In this document: positions 36,105-44,877 of the stretch, one piece after another
Layout of the letters: the number at the start of each line of letters is the position of its first letter
Numbering within the stretch: position 1 is the first letter of the stretch
Assembly: GCA_964556425.1 (NCBI GenBank)
Contig: CAZKWC010000006.1
Location: forward strand, 1 to 64,000
Reading direction: 5' to 3'
From: JALQUL01 sp964556425
GTDB lineage: Bacteria > Pseudomonadota > Gammaproteobacteria > Burkholderiales > Burkholderiaceae_C
DNA length: 64,000 bases
Translations under genes and position numbers: made by a program
Notes under the pieces: generated by a model
Seen by the model: only the letters and a program-made list of their open reading frames with translations
The model's database searches: none
What the model was told of the DNA's origin: nothing

Positions 36105-37304
36105 ATGGATTTGGCTTTTACTGAAGAAGAACAATCGTTTAGACAAGAAGTGAGACAGTGGGTGAAAGAAAATCTACCCAGCTCAATTTCACACAAAGTG
36201 CATAATGCACTGCGCCTTACCCGAGATGATATGCAAACTTGGGCCAAAATTTTAGGTCAAAAAGGATGGCTCGGTTATGGTTGGCCACAGGAGTTTGGTG
36301 GTCCTGGCTGGAATGCCATACAGCGTCATTTGTTTGAAGAGGAATGTGCTTTAGCGGGCGCCCCAAGAGTAGTTCCGTTTGGCCCCGTCATGGTGGCCCC
36401 TGTCATTATGGCTTTTGGTAACCCCGAGCAACAACAACGTTTTTTACCTGGCATTGCCAGCGGAGAAGTTTGGTGGAGTCAGGGTTACAGCGAACCTGGT
36501 TCGGGCTCCGATTTAGCCTCAGTTAAAACCAAAGCCGAGCGTTTTGATGACCATTATTTAGTCAATGGTCAAAAAACTTGGACTACCTTGGGTCAGTATG
36601 GCGAATGGATTTTTTGTTTAGTTCGCACTAGCAATGAGGGCAAGCCACAAACCGGTATTAGCTTTTTATTAATCGACATGAAATCGCCTGGCGTGACGGT
36701 GCGTCCGATTGTCTTAATGGATGGCGAGCCTGAAGTGAATGAAGTATTTTTTGATAATGTCAAAGTACCGCTTAACAACTTAATTGGTGAAGAAAACAAA
36801 GGTTGGACTTATGCCAAACATTTGTTAAGCCATGAAAGAACCAATATTGCAGATGTGAATCGTGCGAAACGTGAACTAGAGCGTTTAAAACGAATTGTGA
36901 AAGCTGAAGGCCTTGATAAAGACCATCGTTTCTTAGATGAGGTTGCCAAATTAGAAGTCGATATAGTGGCTCTAGAAATGATGGTGCTCCGTGTATTGTC
37001 GGCGCAAACATCAGGCAAAAACTCACTTGATGTGGCAGGTTTACTAAAGATTAAAGGCAGTGAGATTCAGCAACGTTATAGCGAATTAATGATGCTTGCA
37101 GCAGGCCCCTTTGCCTTGCCTTGTATTGCAGAAGCGGTAGATGCAGGATGGCAGCCCGATCAATTGGGCGCTTTAGGATTTCCAGGCGGCAATATCCAAA
37201 ATGCACCTTTAGCGGGTAATTATTTTAATATGCGCAAAACCACCATTTACGGCGGCTCCAACGAAGTGCAACGCAATATTGTGGCGCAAACTGTTTTAGG
37301 TTAA
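36105..37304 (+). CDS. Acyl-CoA dehydrogenase, PimC-like large subunit
   Basis: FAD enzyme that introduces the alpha-beta double bond in acyl-CoA. 399 residues. Signatures are GWPQEFGGPGWN, QGYSEPGSGSDLASVKT, VNGQKTWTTLGQYGEW and the C-terminal IYGGSNEVQRNIVAQTVLG. The sequence resembles the large subunit of pimeloyl-CoA dehydrogenase, and the next gene resembles the small subunit, so a two-subunit enzyme for dicarboxylyl-CoA or long-chain substrates is likely. The ATG at 36105 has AGGAG 7 bases upstream. Confidence 0.88.
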   Translation: MDLAFTEEEQSFRQEVRQWVKENLPSSISHKVHNALRLTRDDMQTWAKILGQKGWLGYGWPQEFGGPGWNAIQRHLFEEECALAGAPRVVPFGPVMVAPVIMAFGNPEQQQRFLPGIASGEVWWSQGYSEPGSGSDLASVKTKAERFDDHYLVNGQKTWTTLGQYGEWIFCLVRTSNEGKPQTGISFLLIDMKSPGVTVRPIVLMDGEPEVNEVFFDNVKVPLNNLIGEENKGWTYAKHLLSHERTNIADVNRAKRELERLKRIVKAEGLDKDHRFLDEVAKLEVDIVALEMMVLRVLSAQTSGKNSLDVAGLLKIKGSEIQQRYSELMMLAAGPFALPCIAEAVDAGWQPDQLGALGFPGGNIQNAPLAGNYFNMRKTTIYGGSNEVQRNIVAQTVLG

Positions 37305-37408
37305 AGAGACTGTTAATCTTCATTTGAAGATGCGACTTTTAATGTCGCTATGTATTTTTAACAAATATCTTTAGCTGTTATTTCTACCAAACAAGAAAGA
37401 GATTGAGT

Positions 37409-38524
37409 ATGGATTTCGATTTTTCAGACGAACAATTGCAGTTACGCGAAGCCGTAGGCCGTTGGGTGGAAAAAGCCTATACCTTTGACAAACGTCGAGC
37501 CATTGTCAAGGCTGGCGGTTTTGATGCACAAGCCTATCAAGAGTTAGCCCAATTGGGTTTAGTGGGGCTGGCTATCTCTGAAGAGCTTGGCGGTTTAGGC
37601 ATGGGCGCGGTAGAGGCTATGCTAGTTTTAGAAGAATTGGGTAAGGGCTTAGTAATTGAACCAGTGGCAGCTAGTACTGTGGTGGGACAAGTTTTGTCAC
37701 ATTACGCCAGCCCTGAAATGCAAGCTCAGTTGTTACCCCAATTGGCTGGCGCAGAAAAATTAGCTGTCTTGGCGCATACCGAAAGATCAGCTCGTTATCA
37801 ATTAGGTCGTTGTGAAACGACTGCTGAGCCAACTGCCAACGCTTGGGTGCTGAATGGGCTTAAAAATATGGTTCCGTTTGCTTCATTTGCAGATGCTTTC
37901 CTAGTTCCTGCAACTATTAATGGCACTATGGCATTGTTTTGGGTGGAGCGAGATCAAACAGGTGTCAGTACCAGCTCTTATTTAACGCAAGACGGTTCTG
38001 CAGCAGGTGATGTGGGCTTGAATAATGCCAAGGCTCAGCTGATTACGGAAAATGGCTTGCAAGCTCTAGAGTGGGCGACAGATGTTGCTATTGCTGGTTT
38101 GTGTGCTCAAGCCGTGGGTGCAATGGATAAGGTACTCACCATTACTGGCGAATATCTTAATACTCGTAAACAATTTGGTGTTGCAATTAGTAGTTTTCAG
38201 GCCTTAAGGCATCGGTTTGCTGACATGAAAATGCAACTCGAATTGGCAAGGTCTATGAGTTATTACGCCACACTTAAATTATCGGCCAATGCGAGTGAGC
38301 GAAAAATGGCCTGTGCTAGGGCCAAATATCAGTTGGGTGTATCGATGCGGTATGTAGGCCAGCAAGCAGTGCAATTGCATGGTGGTATTGCCATGACCGA
38401 TGAATACATCATTAGTCATTATTTTAAACGCCTCACACAAATTGAAATGACCATGGGCGATAGCATGCATCATTTAGCCTATATTTCTGATAATTTACAA
38501 GAAACAGCCGGTGTGTTTGTTTAA
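37409..38524 (+). CDS. Acyl-CoA dehydrogenase, PimD-like small subunit
   Basis: 371 residues. It keeps the acyl-CoA dehydrogenase fold (ELGGLGMGAVEAMLVLEELGKG, then TRKQFGVAISSFQALRHRFADM) and the final HGGIAMTDEYIISHYFKRL. The FAD-binding middle is more divergent than in the preceding gene, as in PimD-type small subunits. It follows the large subunit by about 100 bases on the same strand. The ATG at 37409 is preferred over a TTG six bases earlier. Confidence 0.85.
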   Translation: MDFDFSDEQLQLREAVGRWVEKAYTFDKRRAIVKAGGFDAQAYQELAQLGLVGLAISEELGGLGMGAVEAMLVLEELGKGLVIEPVAASTVVGQVLSHYASPEMQAQLLPQLAGAEKLAVLAHTERSARYQLGRCETTAEPTANAWVLNGLKNMVPFASFADAFLVPATINGTMALFWVERDQTGVSTSSYLTQDGSAAGDVGLNNAKAQLITENGLQALEWATDVAIAGLCAQAVGAMDKVLTITGEYLNTRKQFGVAISSFQALRHRFADMKMQLELARSMSYYATLKLSANASERKMACARAKYQLGVSMRYVGQQAVQLHGGIAMTDEYIISHYFKRLTQIEMTMGDSMHHLAYISDNLQETAGVFV

Positions 38525-38550
38525 CTTAGAAACGGCCGTTTCTAGGTTTT
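38525..38550 (+). terminator. Palindromic terminator-like hairpin after the dehydrogenase pair
   Basis: A perfect 18-bp palindrome (TAGAAACGGCCGTTTCTA, 38527-38544) directly after the stop codon, followed by GGTTTT. It may end the operon. Confidence 0.5.
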
Positions 38551-38651
38551 AATTGAACGATGCCTATGGCAACTATAATGCCTGCCTTTAGCGCTGACTA
38601 AATATTAGGTTTTTGTAGTTCTCTATTGAAGGCATAAAGCCATTTTGCATA

Positions 38652-38688
38652 AAAAAAGGAATTCAAATTGTTGAATTCCTTTTTTATT
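38652..38688. terminator. Bidirectional terminator between convergent genes
   Basis: A 14-bp stem (AAAAAGGAATTCAA, 38653-38666, with 38671-38684) bounded by A and T runs. It serves the acyl-CoA dehydrogenase operon and rhlE. Confidence 0.8.
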
Positions 38689-38750
38689 GCTTGCTTATTC
38701 AACTAAGAATAAGCAATGAGTACACGTAACGTTTAGAGGCCAGCGTGCGA

Positions 38751-40985
38751 TTAACGGTTGTAACCACCGCTATTAGGATTGCGCGGACGACCACGACCAC
38801 CTGCACCACCAAAATTACCACCGCCATTACCACCACCAAAGTTGCCGCCACTGCGAGGAGCACGTGGAGCAGAATTCATACTCATACGTGGACCACGTTC
38901 TGCATAAGCATCAACGGTGGTACGCAATGGATTAGGTTGACCATCAATGGCACGTTTGGCAGGCACATGGCGCGCTTTGGTGTTAAGGCCTAAACCAGGA
39001 TTGTGGTTAATGTGACGTGGTTGATAGTCATCATCACGGGCTTCGGGTGGGCGACGACCTGTAAATTGTGACTGACCAAAACCTTGACGTGAGTTTTCAG
39101 GGCGTTGTGTGCTAAATCTAGAACCCGGCCTATTACCTGCAAAGTTGGTTCTTGTGTCTTGACGGTTGTCAGAACGGTTATCGGGAGAACGATGCTCGAA
39201 ACGATTGTCGTTAGAGCGATTGTCAAAACGACCTTCAGGGGAGCGGTTATCAAATCGGTTATCGGTGCGATTATCTTGACGATTTTCGTTGCGGTAATCG
39301 GGGCGCGCTTCGTGAGAAGGGTTATTAGCTGCATGGGCTGCATAAGCAGAACCATGAAATTGTTCTGAAGGGGCTTGTTCACCACCATTAAAACCAGTGT
39401 TACCAGCGGCATTTGGATTGGTGTTATTAACACGTGGTCCGGTGTTGCGTCTTAAGCCAGCACGACGGGCTTCGCCGTAAATGCCACGTGGAGTACGTGG
39501 CTCGTAAGGACGGCCATCACGACCTTCACGAGGTTGACGTGGACCACGTGGTGCCATTGCTTCGCCATTGCTATCTAACAGCACAGCTGCTGGCGCTGAA
39601 TTTTGTTGTATAGGAGCACGGTTTTGGTAAGGGGCACGGAAGTTGCCTCCGTTGCCTTGAGCATTTGCACTACCAGCTTGGCCACGGGCAGGTTTACCTT
39701 GATTTTTTTCACGAACACGTTGTAACATTTCGGTGCGAGCTGCTTTAGCGGCTGCCATCATAACGTCACGGCTAGGCGGTTTACCTAGGCCACCCCATAG
39801 GGTTTGCCTACCCATAGCGATAGGTTCAGCTCTTTCATCGGCATCGGGTTCAAAACCTTCAATGATTTTGACTGGAATACTTTGTTTGGTGAATTGTTCA
39901 ATTTCTTGCATAAAACCTTGTTCGTCTAGGCAAACCAAATTAACAGCCTCGCCTGTAGAACCAGCGCGACCTGTACGACCAATACGGTGGACGTAATCTT
40001 CAGTGACGTTTGGAATATCGTAGTTGACTACATGTGGTAATTCGTCAATGTCAATACCACGAGCTGCGATATCGGTGGCAACTAAAACACGGATGTCGCC
40101 ATTTTTAAAACCTTCAAGGGCTTGAGTGCGGGCACTTTGGCTTTTGTTGCCATGCAGGGCCATTGCAGTAATACCACTTTTTGCCAGTGCTTCAGCGACA
40201 TGATTGGCGCCAAATTTAGTACGGGTAAAAACGAGTACCTGGCTCCAGTTGTTTTGCTCGATGAGGTGGGCTAATAAAGCTTTTTTCTTAGCGCGGCCTA
40301 CAGTAATGACCACTTGAGCAATACGCTCAACGGTAGTGTTACGTGGGGTCACTTGAATTTGAAGTGGTTCACGTAACAAGCTGTTGGCGAGGTCACGGAT
40401 TTCATCACTAAAAGTGGCCGAGAATAATAAACTTTGTTTTTGGCTAGGTAATAAAGCCAATACTTTTTTCACATCGTGAATAAAGCCCATATCAAGCATA
40501 CGGTCGGCTTCATCTAAAACCAAAACCTGAACTTGACTTAAATCGACAGCACCTTGTTGTTGCAAGTCGAGTAAGCGACCAGGCGTGGCGACTAAAATAT
40601 CGACACCTTGGCGTAGTTGTTTAATTTGGGGGTTGGCACCTACACCACCAAAAACAACGGTAGAAGTAAGTTGTAGATATTTGCCATAGGTAACGACTGA
40701 CTCTTGTACTTGAGCAGCTAGCTCACGGGTGGGAGTAAGTACCAAGGCACGAATACCTAAGCCGTTAAAACGACTAACAGCACTGCGACTCATGGTGAGC
40801 TGATGTAATAAAGGGAGAGTAAACGCGGCTGTTTTACCAGTTCCGGTTTGGGCTCCGCCGAGTACATCGCGACCTTGCATAATGGCAGGAATAGCTTGTG
40901 CTTGAATAGGAGTTGGCGATTCATAGCCTTGCTCACGCACAGCTTTTAAAATAGCTGGGGCTAATTGGAGTTCTTCAAAATTCAT
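38751..40985 (-). CDS. rhlE: DEAD-box RNA helicase, RhlE type
   Basis: ATP-dependent RNA unwinding, probably in ribosome assembly and cold adaptation. 744 residues. Motifs: Q motif near 25-28, AQTGTGKT (45-52), PTRELAAQ, VLVLDEADRMLDMGF, SAT, and HRIGRTGR. From about residue 430 the protein is a long disordered tail rich in Arg, Asn and Gly, with a run of DNR/FDNRS repeats and a Gly-rich RGRPRNPNSGGY end. The tail is longer than in most RhlE. A 220-base leader with hairpins lies upstream, and no Shine-Dalgarno is visible. Confidence 0.93.
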   Translation of the reverse strand: MNFEELQLAPAILKAVREQGYESPTPIQAQAIPAIMQGRDVLGGAQTGTGKTAAFTLPLLHQLTMSRSAVSRFNGLGIRALVLTPTRELAAQVQESVVTYGKYLQLTSTVVFGGVGANPQIKQLRQGVDILVATPGRLLDLQQQGAVDLSQVQVLVLDEADRMLDMGFIHDVKKVLALLPSQKQSLLFSATFSDEIRDLANSLLREPLQIQVTPRNTTVERIAQVVITVGRAKKKALLAHLIEQNNWSQVLVFTRTKFGANHVAEALAKSGITAMALHGNKSQSARTQALEGFKNGDIRVLVATDIAARGIDIDELPHVVNYDIPNVTEDYVHRIGRTGRAGSTGEAVNLVCLDEQGFMQEIEQFTKQSIPVKIIEGFEPDADERAEPIAMGRQTLWGGLGKPPSRDVMMAAAKAARTEMLQRVREKNQGKPARGQAGSANAQGNGGNFRAPYQNRAPIQQNSAPAAVLLDSNGEAMAPRGPRQPREGRDGRPYEPRTPRGIYGEARRAGLRRNTGPRVNNTNPNAAGNTGFNGGEQAPSEQFHGSAYAAHAANNPSHEARPDYRNENRQDNRTDNRFDNRSPEGRFDNRSNDNRFEHRSPDNRSDNRQDTRTNFAGNRPGSRFSTQRPENSRQGFGQSQFTGRRPPEARDDDYQPRHINHNPGLGLNTKARHVPAKRAIDGQPNPLRTTVDAYAERGPRMSMNSAPRAPRSGGNFGGGNGGGNFGGAGGRGRPRNPNSGGYNR
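39160..39300 (-). repeat. Internal repeats in the rhlE tail (DNR units)
   Basis: Imperfect tandem units encoding DNR, FDNRS and PDNRSDNR. Such repeats can change length by slippage. Confidence 0.6.
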
Positions 40986-41127
40986 GATGGAAGCGCTTTA
41001 GTGTTTGCGCCTAAAACCGACCTGTCTCGAAGCCGTGTGTTGGACAATTCGAACCAGTCAAAGGTCAGTGGAACCAAGGGTATGCAGAGCATGGCAAAAC
41101 GTGAGTGGATTGCATCAGCCTGCACTT

Positions 41128-41161
41128 AGCTGATAGTGCGTCACTGGAGCACACTACAGCC
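41128..41161 (-). promoter_or_regulatory. Hairpin in the rhlE leader
   Basis: On the minus strand GGCTG-TAGTGTG pairs with CGCACTA-T-CAGCT (12 pairs, one bulged base, 9-base loop). It sits about 145 bases upstream of the rhlE start in a leader that is clearly more G+C-rich than other gaps in the window. Confidence 0.45.
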
Positions 41162-41204
41162 TGTATTGTCGCATAAAAATTCAACTCTGTGTATATTAAT
41201 CAAA

Positions 41205-41990
41205 TTATTTATTTTGGGGTTCAATTAATGAGATTCTGCTTAAACCCTGCTTTGTTAAGCTTAACACTTCAGCCCTAGGAATAGGATGATCGACTTCCCA
41301 GTCAGATAAAACCCAGCGCGACATTTCAAGGTTTAAGCTGTCTTCTTGAGGCTTGTGAGTATGGCCATGAATCAAACAATTGCTACCATGTTGATTTAAC
41401 CAATCAATTGCAAGATTATGATTAATATCAAGATTATTGTAAAAGTTGGAGTCTTTCGAGGGCTCGGTTGTAGTGCTTAATTTATCGGCTTTAATTTTAT
41501 CGGCCATTTGCCGCCTAGTAGCCAAGGGCTGAGCTAAGACTGCAGTTTGCCAAATAGGACTTCTGACGACCGATCTAAGTTGCATGTAATCGGTATCTGA
41601 GGTGCATAAAGCATCGCCATGACTTAATAAATAATGATCGCCAAAAGCAGACAGCTTACATGGGTCGTCGAGCTGTTGAATGCCGGTAAAGTCAAAAAAT
41701 GCTTGTTTGGTTAAAAAATCGCGGTTGCCATGCAACATAAAAAGGGGTTTTTGAAGGCTACATTGAGCCAAAGCCAAGGCACAATTGCGCTCGAAACCCG
41801 TTTCTAAAATCGCATCATCACCTACCCAAGCTTCAAATAAATCACCCAAAATAAAAATGGCATCCGCCTTATTATTTTGTAAATATTGGAGCCAAACGAA
41901 ATAAGTGTCAGGGTGCTGTTCTGATAAATGTATATCAGAAATAAAATCAATTTGATTCCAGCTAGGCAGGGCAAGGATTGAGTTTTTCAC
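41205..41990 (-). CDS. lpxH: UDP-2,3-diacylglucosamine diphosphatase
   Basis: Fourth step of lipid A synthesis: cleaves UDP-diacylglucosamine to lipid X and UMP at the membrane face. 261 residues. The calcineurin-like metal ligands are all present: D19-x-H21 in SDIHLSEQHPD, GDLFEAWVGDD, GNRDFL, SHGDALCT and the final HGHTHKP. It sits beside the cyclophilin genes, as in other Burkholderiales. Confidence 0.94.
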   Translation of the reverse strand: MKNSILALPSWNQIDFISDIHLSEQHPDTYFVWLQYLQNNKADAIFILGDLFEAWVGDDAILETGFERNCALALAQCSLQKPLFMLHGNRDFLTKQAFFDFTGIQQLDDPCKLSAFGDHYLLSHGDALCTSDTDYMQLRSVVRSPIWQTAVLAQPLATRRQMADKIKADKLSTTTEPSKDSNFYNNLDINHNLAIDWLNQHGSNCLIHGHTHKPQEDSLNLEMSRWVLSDWEVDHPIPRAEVLSLTKQGLSRISLIEPQNK

Positions 41991-42205
41991 AATAAGAAAA
42001 CCTTGGTGAGCTCAAACAATTGAGTTAAGTTGAGGTGATAAAAAAGCGCTTATGTCTTAATTTTAATCGTATCAATAAAAAGCTTTTTTTCTTCAAGTCA
42101 AAAGGTGGAGCGACGTTATTAGCAATGAAATGACTCGAAGTTTTTAGTAAAGCAAAAGTGCAGATAATGTATAAAATGCTTATGAATAAAAGAGCTAGCT
42201 ATAGA

Positions 42206-42232
42206 CAAAAAAAGCCAACAAAGTTGGCTTTT
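42206..42232 (-). terminator. Intrinsic terminator after ppiB
   Basis: A 9-bp stem (AAAGCCAAC, 42211-42219, with 42223-42231) and seven T on the minus strand. Confidence 0.75.
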
Positions 42233-42235
42233 AGA

Positions 42236-42269
42236 ACCTTGGCAAATAACTTTAGTAATTTGCCAAGGT
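42236..42269. repeat. Long hairpin downstream of ppiB
   Basis: A perfect 12-bp inverted repeat (ACCTTGGCAAAT, 42236-42247, with 42258-42269) and no T tail. It lies between the ppiB stop and the terminator and could protect the mRNA 3' end. Confidence 0.5.
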
Positions 42270-42298
42270 GGTCTTAACTATAGAGTGAACTTATTGAA

Positions 42299-42805
42299 TT
42301 AAAGTGCCACTGCTTTTTCAATAATGACATCTTCTTTTGGTACATCGGCATGGTAGCCACTATTGCCTGTTTTAACAGCTGCAATTTTGTCCACAATTTC
42401 GGTACCAGCAGTCACTTTACCAAAAACTGCATAACCCCAGCCACGCTCAGAAATAGCAGTGTGGTTTAAAAAACCATTGTCTGCTACATTAATAAAAAAT
42501 TGTGCGGTAGCCGAGTGTGGATCGTTGGTACGAGCCATTGCCAAAGTGTAATGTTTGTTTTTTAAACCGTTATTAGCTTCATTGCTAATAGGGGCTAGGG
42601 TTTCTTTTTGTTTCATGCCAGAAACAAAACCACCACCTTGGATCATAAATCCAGGAATAACACGGTGAAAAATCGTGTTACTGTAGTGGCCATTATTCAC
42701 ATAGGCTAAAAAATTAGCGGTTGATTTTGGTGCATTAACAGCATCGAGTTCGATGGTAATAACGCCGTGGTTTTTAATGTGTAATTCAACTAATGGATTG
42801 CTCAT
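42299..42805 (-). CDS. ppiB: Peptidyl-prolyl cis-trans isomerase B, cytoplasmic
   Basis: Cyclophilin that speeds proline isomerisation in folding. 168 residues with no signal. It has FHRVIPGFMIQGGGF, MARTNDPHSATAQFFINVADN and YAVFGKVTAGTEIVDKIA. It begins 4 bases after the end of the exported cyclophilin gene, so the pair is one operon and probably an old duplication. Confidence 0.94.
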   Translation of the reverse strand: MSNPLVELHIKNHGVITIELDAVNAPKSTANFLAYVNNGHYSNTIFHRVIPGFMIQGGGFVSGMKQKETLAPISNEANNGLKNKHYTLAMARTNDPHSATAQFFINVADNGFLNHTAISERGWGYAVFGKVTAGTEIVDKIAAVKTGNSGYHADVPKEDVIIEKAVAL

Positions 42806-42809
42806 GATT

Positions 42810-43490
42810 TTAAGGAAGCGTTACCGCTTTTTCTATAATAATGGGGGTTTTTGGAACATCCGAACTGAATGGGCCACTGGCCCCAGTTGGAACTTTTTTA
42901 ATTTTATTCACCACATCCATACCACTAGTGACTTTACCAAAAACGGTATAACCAAAAAGCGCAGGATGGTTGATTAAATTTTCCCTGGGCACATTGTTAT
43001 ATGTTTGCCCTTGGTAGGTGAATTTTGCCACAGGGTCACCATCTGGAATGATGGTGGGGTCTAAAAAAGCATTATCTTTTACATTAATAAAAAATTGTGA
43101 AGAAGCCGAGTGTGGGGCTTGGGTTCTAGCCATGGCCAAAGTGCCTACTAAATTTTTGGGTCCACCTTTGGCTAAAGCAGCTTGGCCCTCATGTTCTATG
43201 GGGGCACGAGTAGGGCGTTCTTGTAGTTTGGCATCATAACCACCAGCCTGAATCATAAAATCATCAATTACTCTATGAAAAACAAGGCCATCGTAATGCT
43301 TATCTTTGACGTATTGCAAAAAATTGGCTACGGTTTTGGGGGCTTTTTCTGGATATAACTCCACCACAAAATCACCAATATTAGTAGTAAATTTTACTTT
43401 TGGTAATTTGCTTTCGGCTAATGCAGAAAAAGAAGTGAGGGCCCCTAAGGCAGCCAAAGTCAAAATTGGTAAAAATTGTCTTTTATTCAT
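42810..43490 (-). CDS. ppiA: Peptidyl-prolyl cis-trans isomerase A, periplasmic
   Basis: Cyclophilin with a signal peptide (MNKRQFLPILTLAALGALTSFSALAES). 226 residues. The core shows FHRVIDDFMIQAGGY, MARTQAPHSASSQFFINVKDN and YTVFGKVTSGMDVVNKIK. It has a loop insertion (PDGDPVAKFTYQGQTYNNVPREN) that the cytoplasmic copy lacks. The ATG at 43490 is used; a TTG two codons upstream extends the frame. Confidence 0.93.
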   Translation of the reverse strand: MNKRQFLPILTLAALGALTSFSALAESKLPKVKFTTNIGDFVVELYPEKAPKTVANFLQYVKDKHYDGLVFHRVIDDFMIQAGGYDAKLQERPTRAPIEHEGQAALAKGGPKNLVGTLAMARTQAPHSASSQFFINVKDNAFLDPTIIPDGDPVAKFTYQGQTYNNVPRENLINHPALFGYTVFGKVTSGMDVVNKIKKVPTGASGPFSSDVPKTPIIIEKAVTLP

Positions 43491-43667
43491 AAACAAAGTA
43501 GTTAAAAGGGCATAAAGGGTGAAAAAATCGAAATGATTAATAGTCTGGAAAAAACCAAATCAAATAACCCAAAAACAAATAAATTAACATCTAACTATAA
43601 GATGGTTGTAACATAATTTATTGTTTTTAACGACAATTAACTTCATTTTAGATGTATTTGCAACGTT

Positions 43668-44198
43668 TTACTTAGTAGGTAATTGAATTACCGATTCAGT
43701 TCGAAGTAATTTAGCTTTTAAACTAGAACTATTAATACCCAATTTTTGAGCATTTTTGTAAGAGGCAGTAGCCAGTTGAATATAAATGTCGCCTAAATTT
43801 TCATGAGCAACTGCGTAGCCGGGATTATTTCTAATTGCCGACTCCAATGCCACTTTTGATAATTCTGGTTGACCTTTTAAGTTGTATAAAACAGCAACAT
43901 TATTATAGGGTTCTGGTAATTCGGGAAAATCTCGCATTAAGCCAGTGTAAATTTCTATGGCTTCGTTGGTTTTATTTTGCTCGGTTAAGATAACTGCCTT
44001 TAAAAAACGCATTTGTGGATCGCTTGGTTTTTCTGTTAAAACCTTATTAGCAATAGCTAAAGCTTCGGTTTTTTTACCAGCGTTATAGAGTTTTTCTGCA
44101 TTAGCTAGTGGGGTATTTTGGGCATAACTTATGCTGCCTAAACAATTACCTAACACCAATAATGTGCTCAATAATAAAAATTTGGTTTGTTTTTTCAT
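43668..44198 (-). CDS. Exported TPR-repeat protein
   Basis: 176 residues with a signal peptide (ending near ISYAQ). At least three TPR-like helical pairs follow (about 30-150), such as NAEKLYNAGKKTEALAIANKVL and AIEIYTGLMRDFPELPEPYNNVAVLYNLKG. Usually a protein-binding scaffold; the partner is unknown. It lies upstream of ppiA-ppiB on the same strand, a place where Burkholderiales commonly have a TPR gene beside cysS. Confidence 0.8.
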   Translation of the reverse strand: MKKQTKFLLLSTLLVLGNCLGSISYAQNTPLANAEKLYNAGKKTEALAIANKVLTEKPSDPQMRFLKAVILTEQNKTNEAIEIYTGLMRDFPELPEPYNNVAVLYNLKGQPELSKVALESAIRNNPGYAVAHENLGDIYIQLATASYKNAQKLGINSSSLKAKLLRTESVIQLPTK

Positions 44199-44877
44199 GA
44201 AATGTTTTAAAATTTTTAACTGTTAATTTTTATAAGAAGTAAATTTGCTAATTTTAGTAGTTGGTAGTATTAATTTATTTGACTCTGTGCCAAGTGAGCA
44301 GTGCAAACCAAGAGTTTATTAAGCAATTGATAATCATGTATGAATAACAATAAATTAGCTTATTAAGTGCGCTTGAATAAATGCTATACCAATATACGAT
44401 GCAAGCTTCTTAAGATGTTAGCATATTACAAAACTATAGTTTCTTTTGTCAAAATTGAGTAAATCTTGCAAAAAATAATTTTTTGGCTTGCTTAAACTCG
44501 TCAAATTTCTTAGCAAAATCATTAATTTTGCAGAACCATATAGCAAAATTCAGGGGTCGCAAGCATAATAAGGATTGGAAAATACAATTAGTTGATTTTT
44601 ATACCTACCGCCATTCCTAGGAAAGGAAATGCCCAAAAAAAGCGCACTCAAACTTGTACCATAAATGTAGCTAAGAATTTTGCATTGCTAGGTTTCTAAA
44701 GTAACAAAAAATATACCGTTTAAGTGTGCTTTTTAATTTTGCTTAGAGCTAATGAATATAGCATTCACAGTCATCACAAAAAGTATTGAAAGATTGTTTT
44801 TGTGCAACTGACCAAAATATCTCAATGCTTTTACGAATTTTGTCAGAACTATTAAGCTTATCTAGGATAATAGCCAT
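44199..44877. other. Long intergenic region between the TPR gene and rlmB
   Basis: 679 A+T-rich bases, the longest gap in the window. I find no gene, tRNA or recognised RNA. An 11-codon frame after AGGAAAGGAA (44629-44664) is the only translation-like signal. The usual neighbours cysS and rnr are absent from this spot. Confidence 0.5.

Larger units (their letters stand above)
41991..42298. other. Intergenic region lpxH to ppiB
   Basis: 308 bases with a long hairpin (42236-42269) followed, in minus-strand order, by a terminator (42206-42232). lpxH therefore needs its own promoter in 41991-42200. Confidence 0.5.

Noticed and set aside
39160..39300. Possible CRISPR-like repeats
   Set aside because: The repeats are short, imperfect and in frame inside rhlE; they encode a disordered protein tail and have no spacers of constant length.
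38990..39433. Frames in other phases of the rhlE tail
   Set aside because: The repetitive tail stays open in several frames; only the helicase frame is supported by conserved domains.
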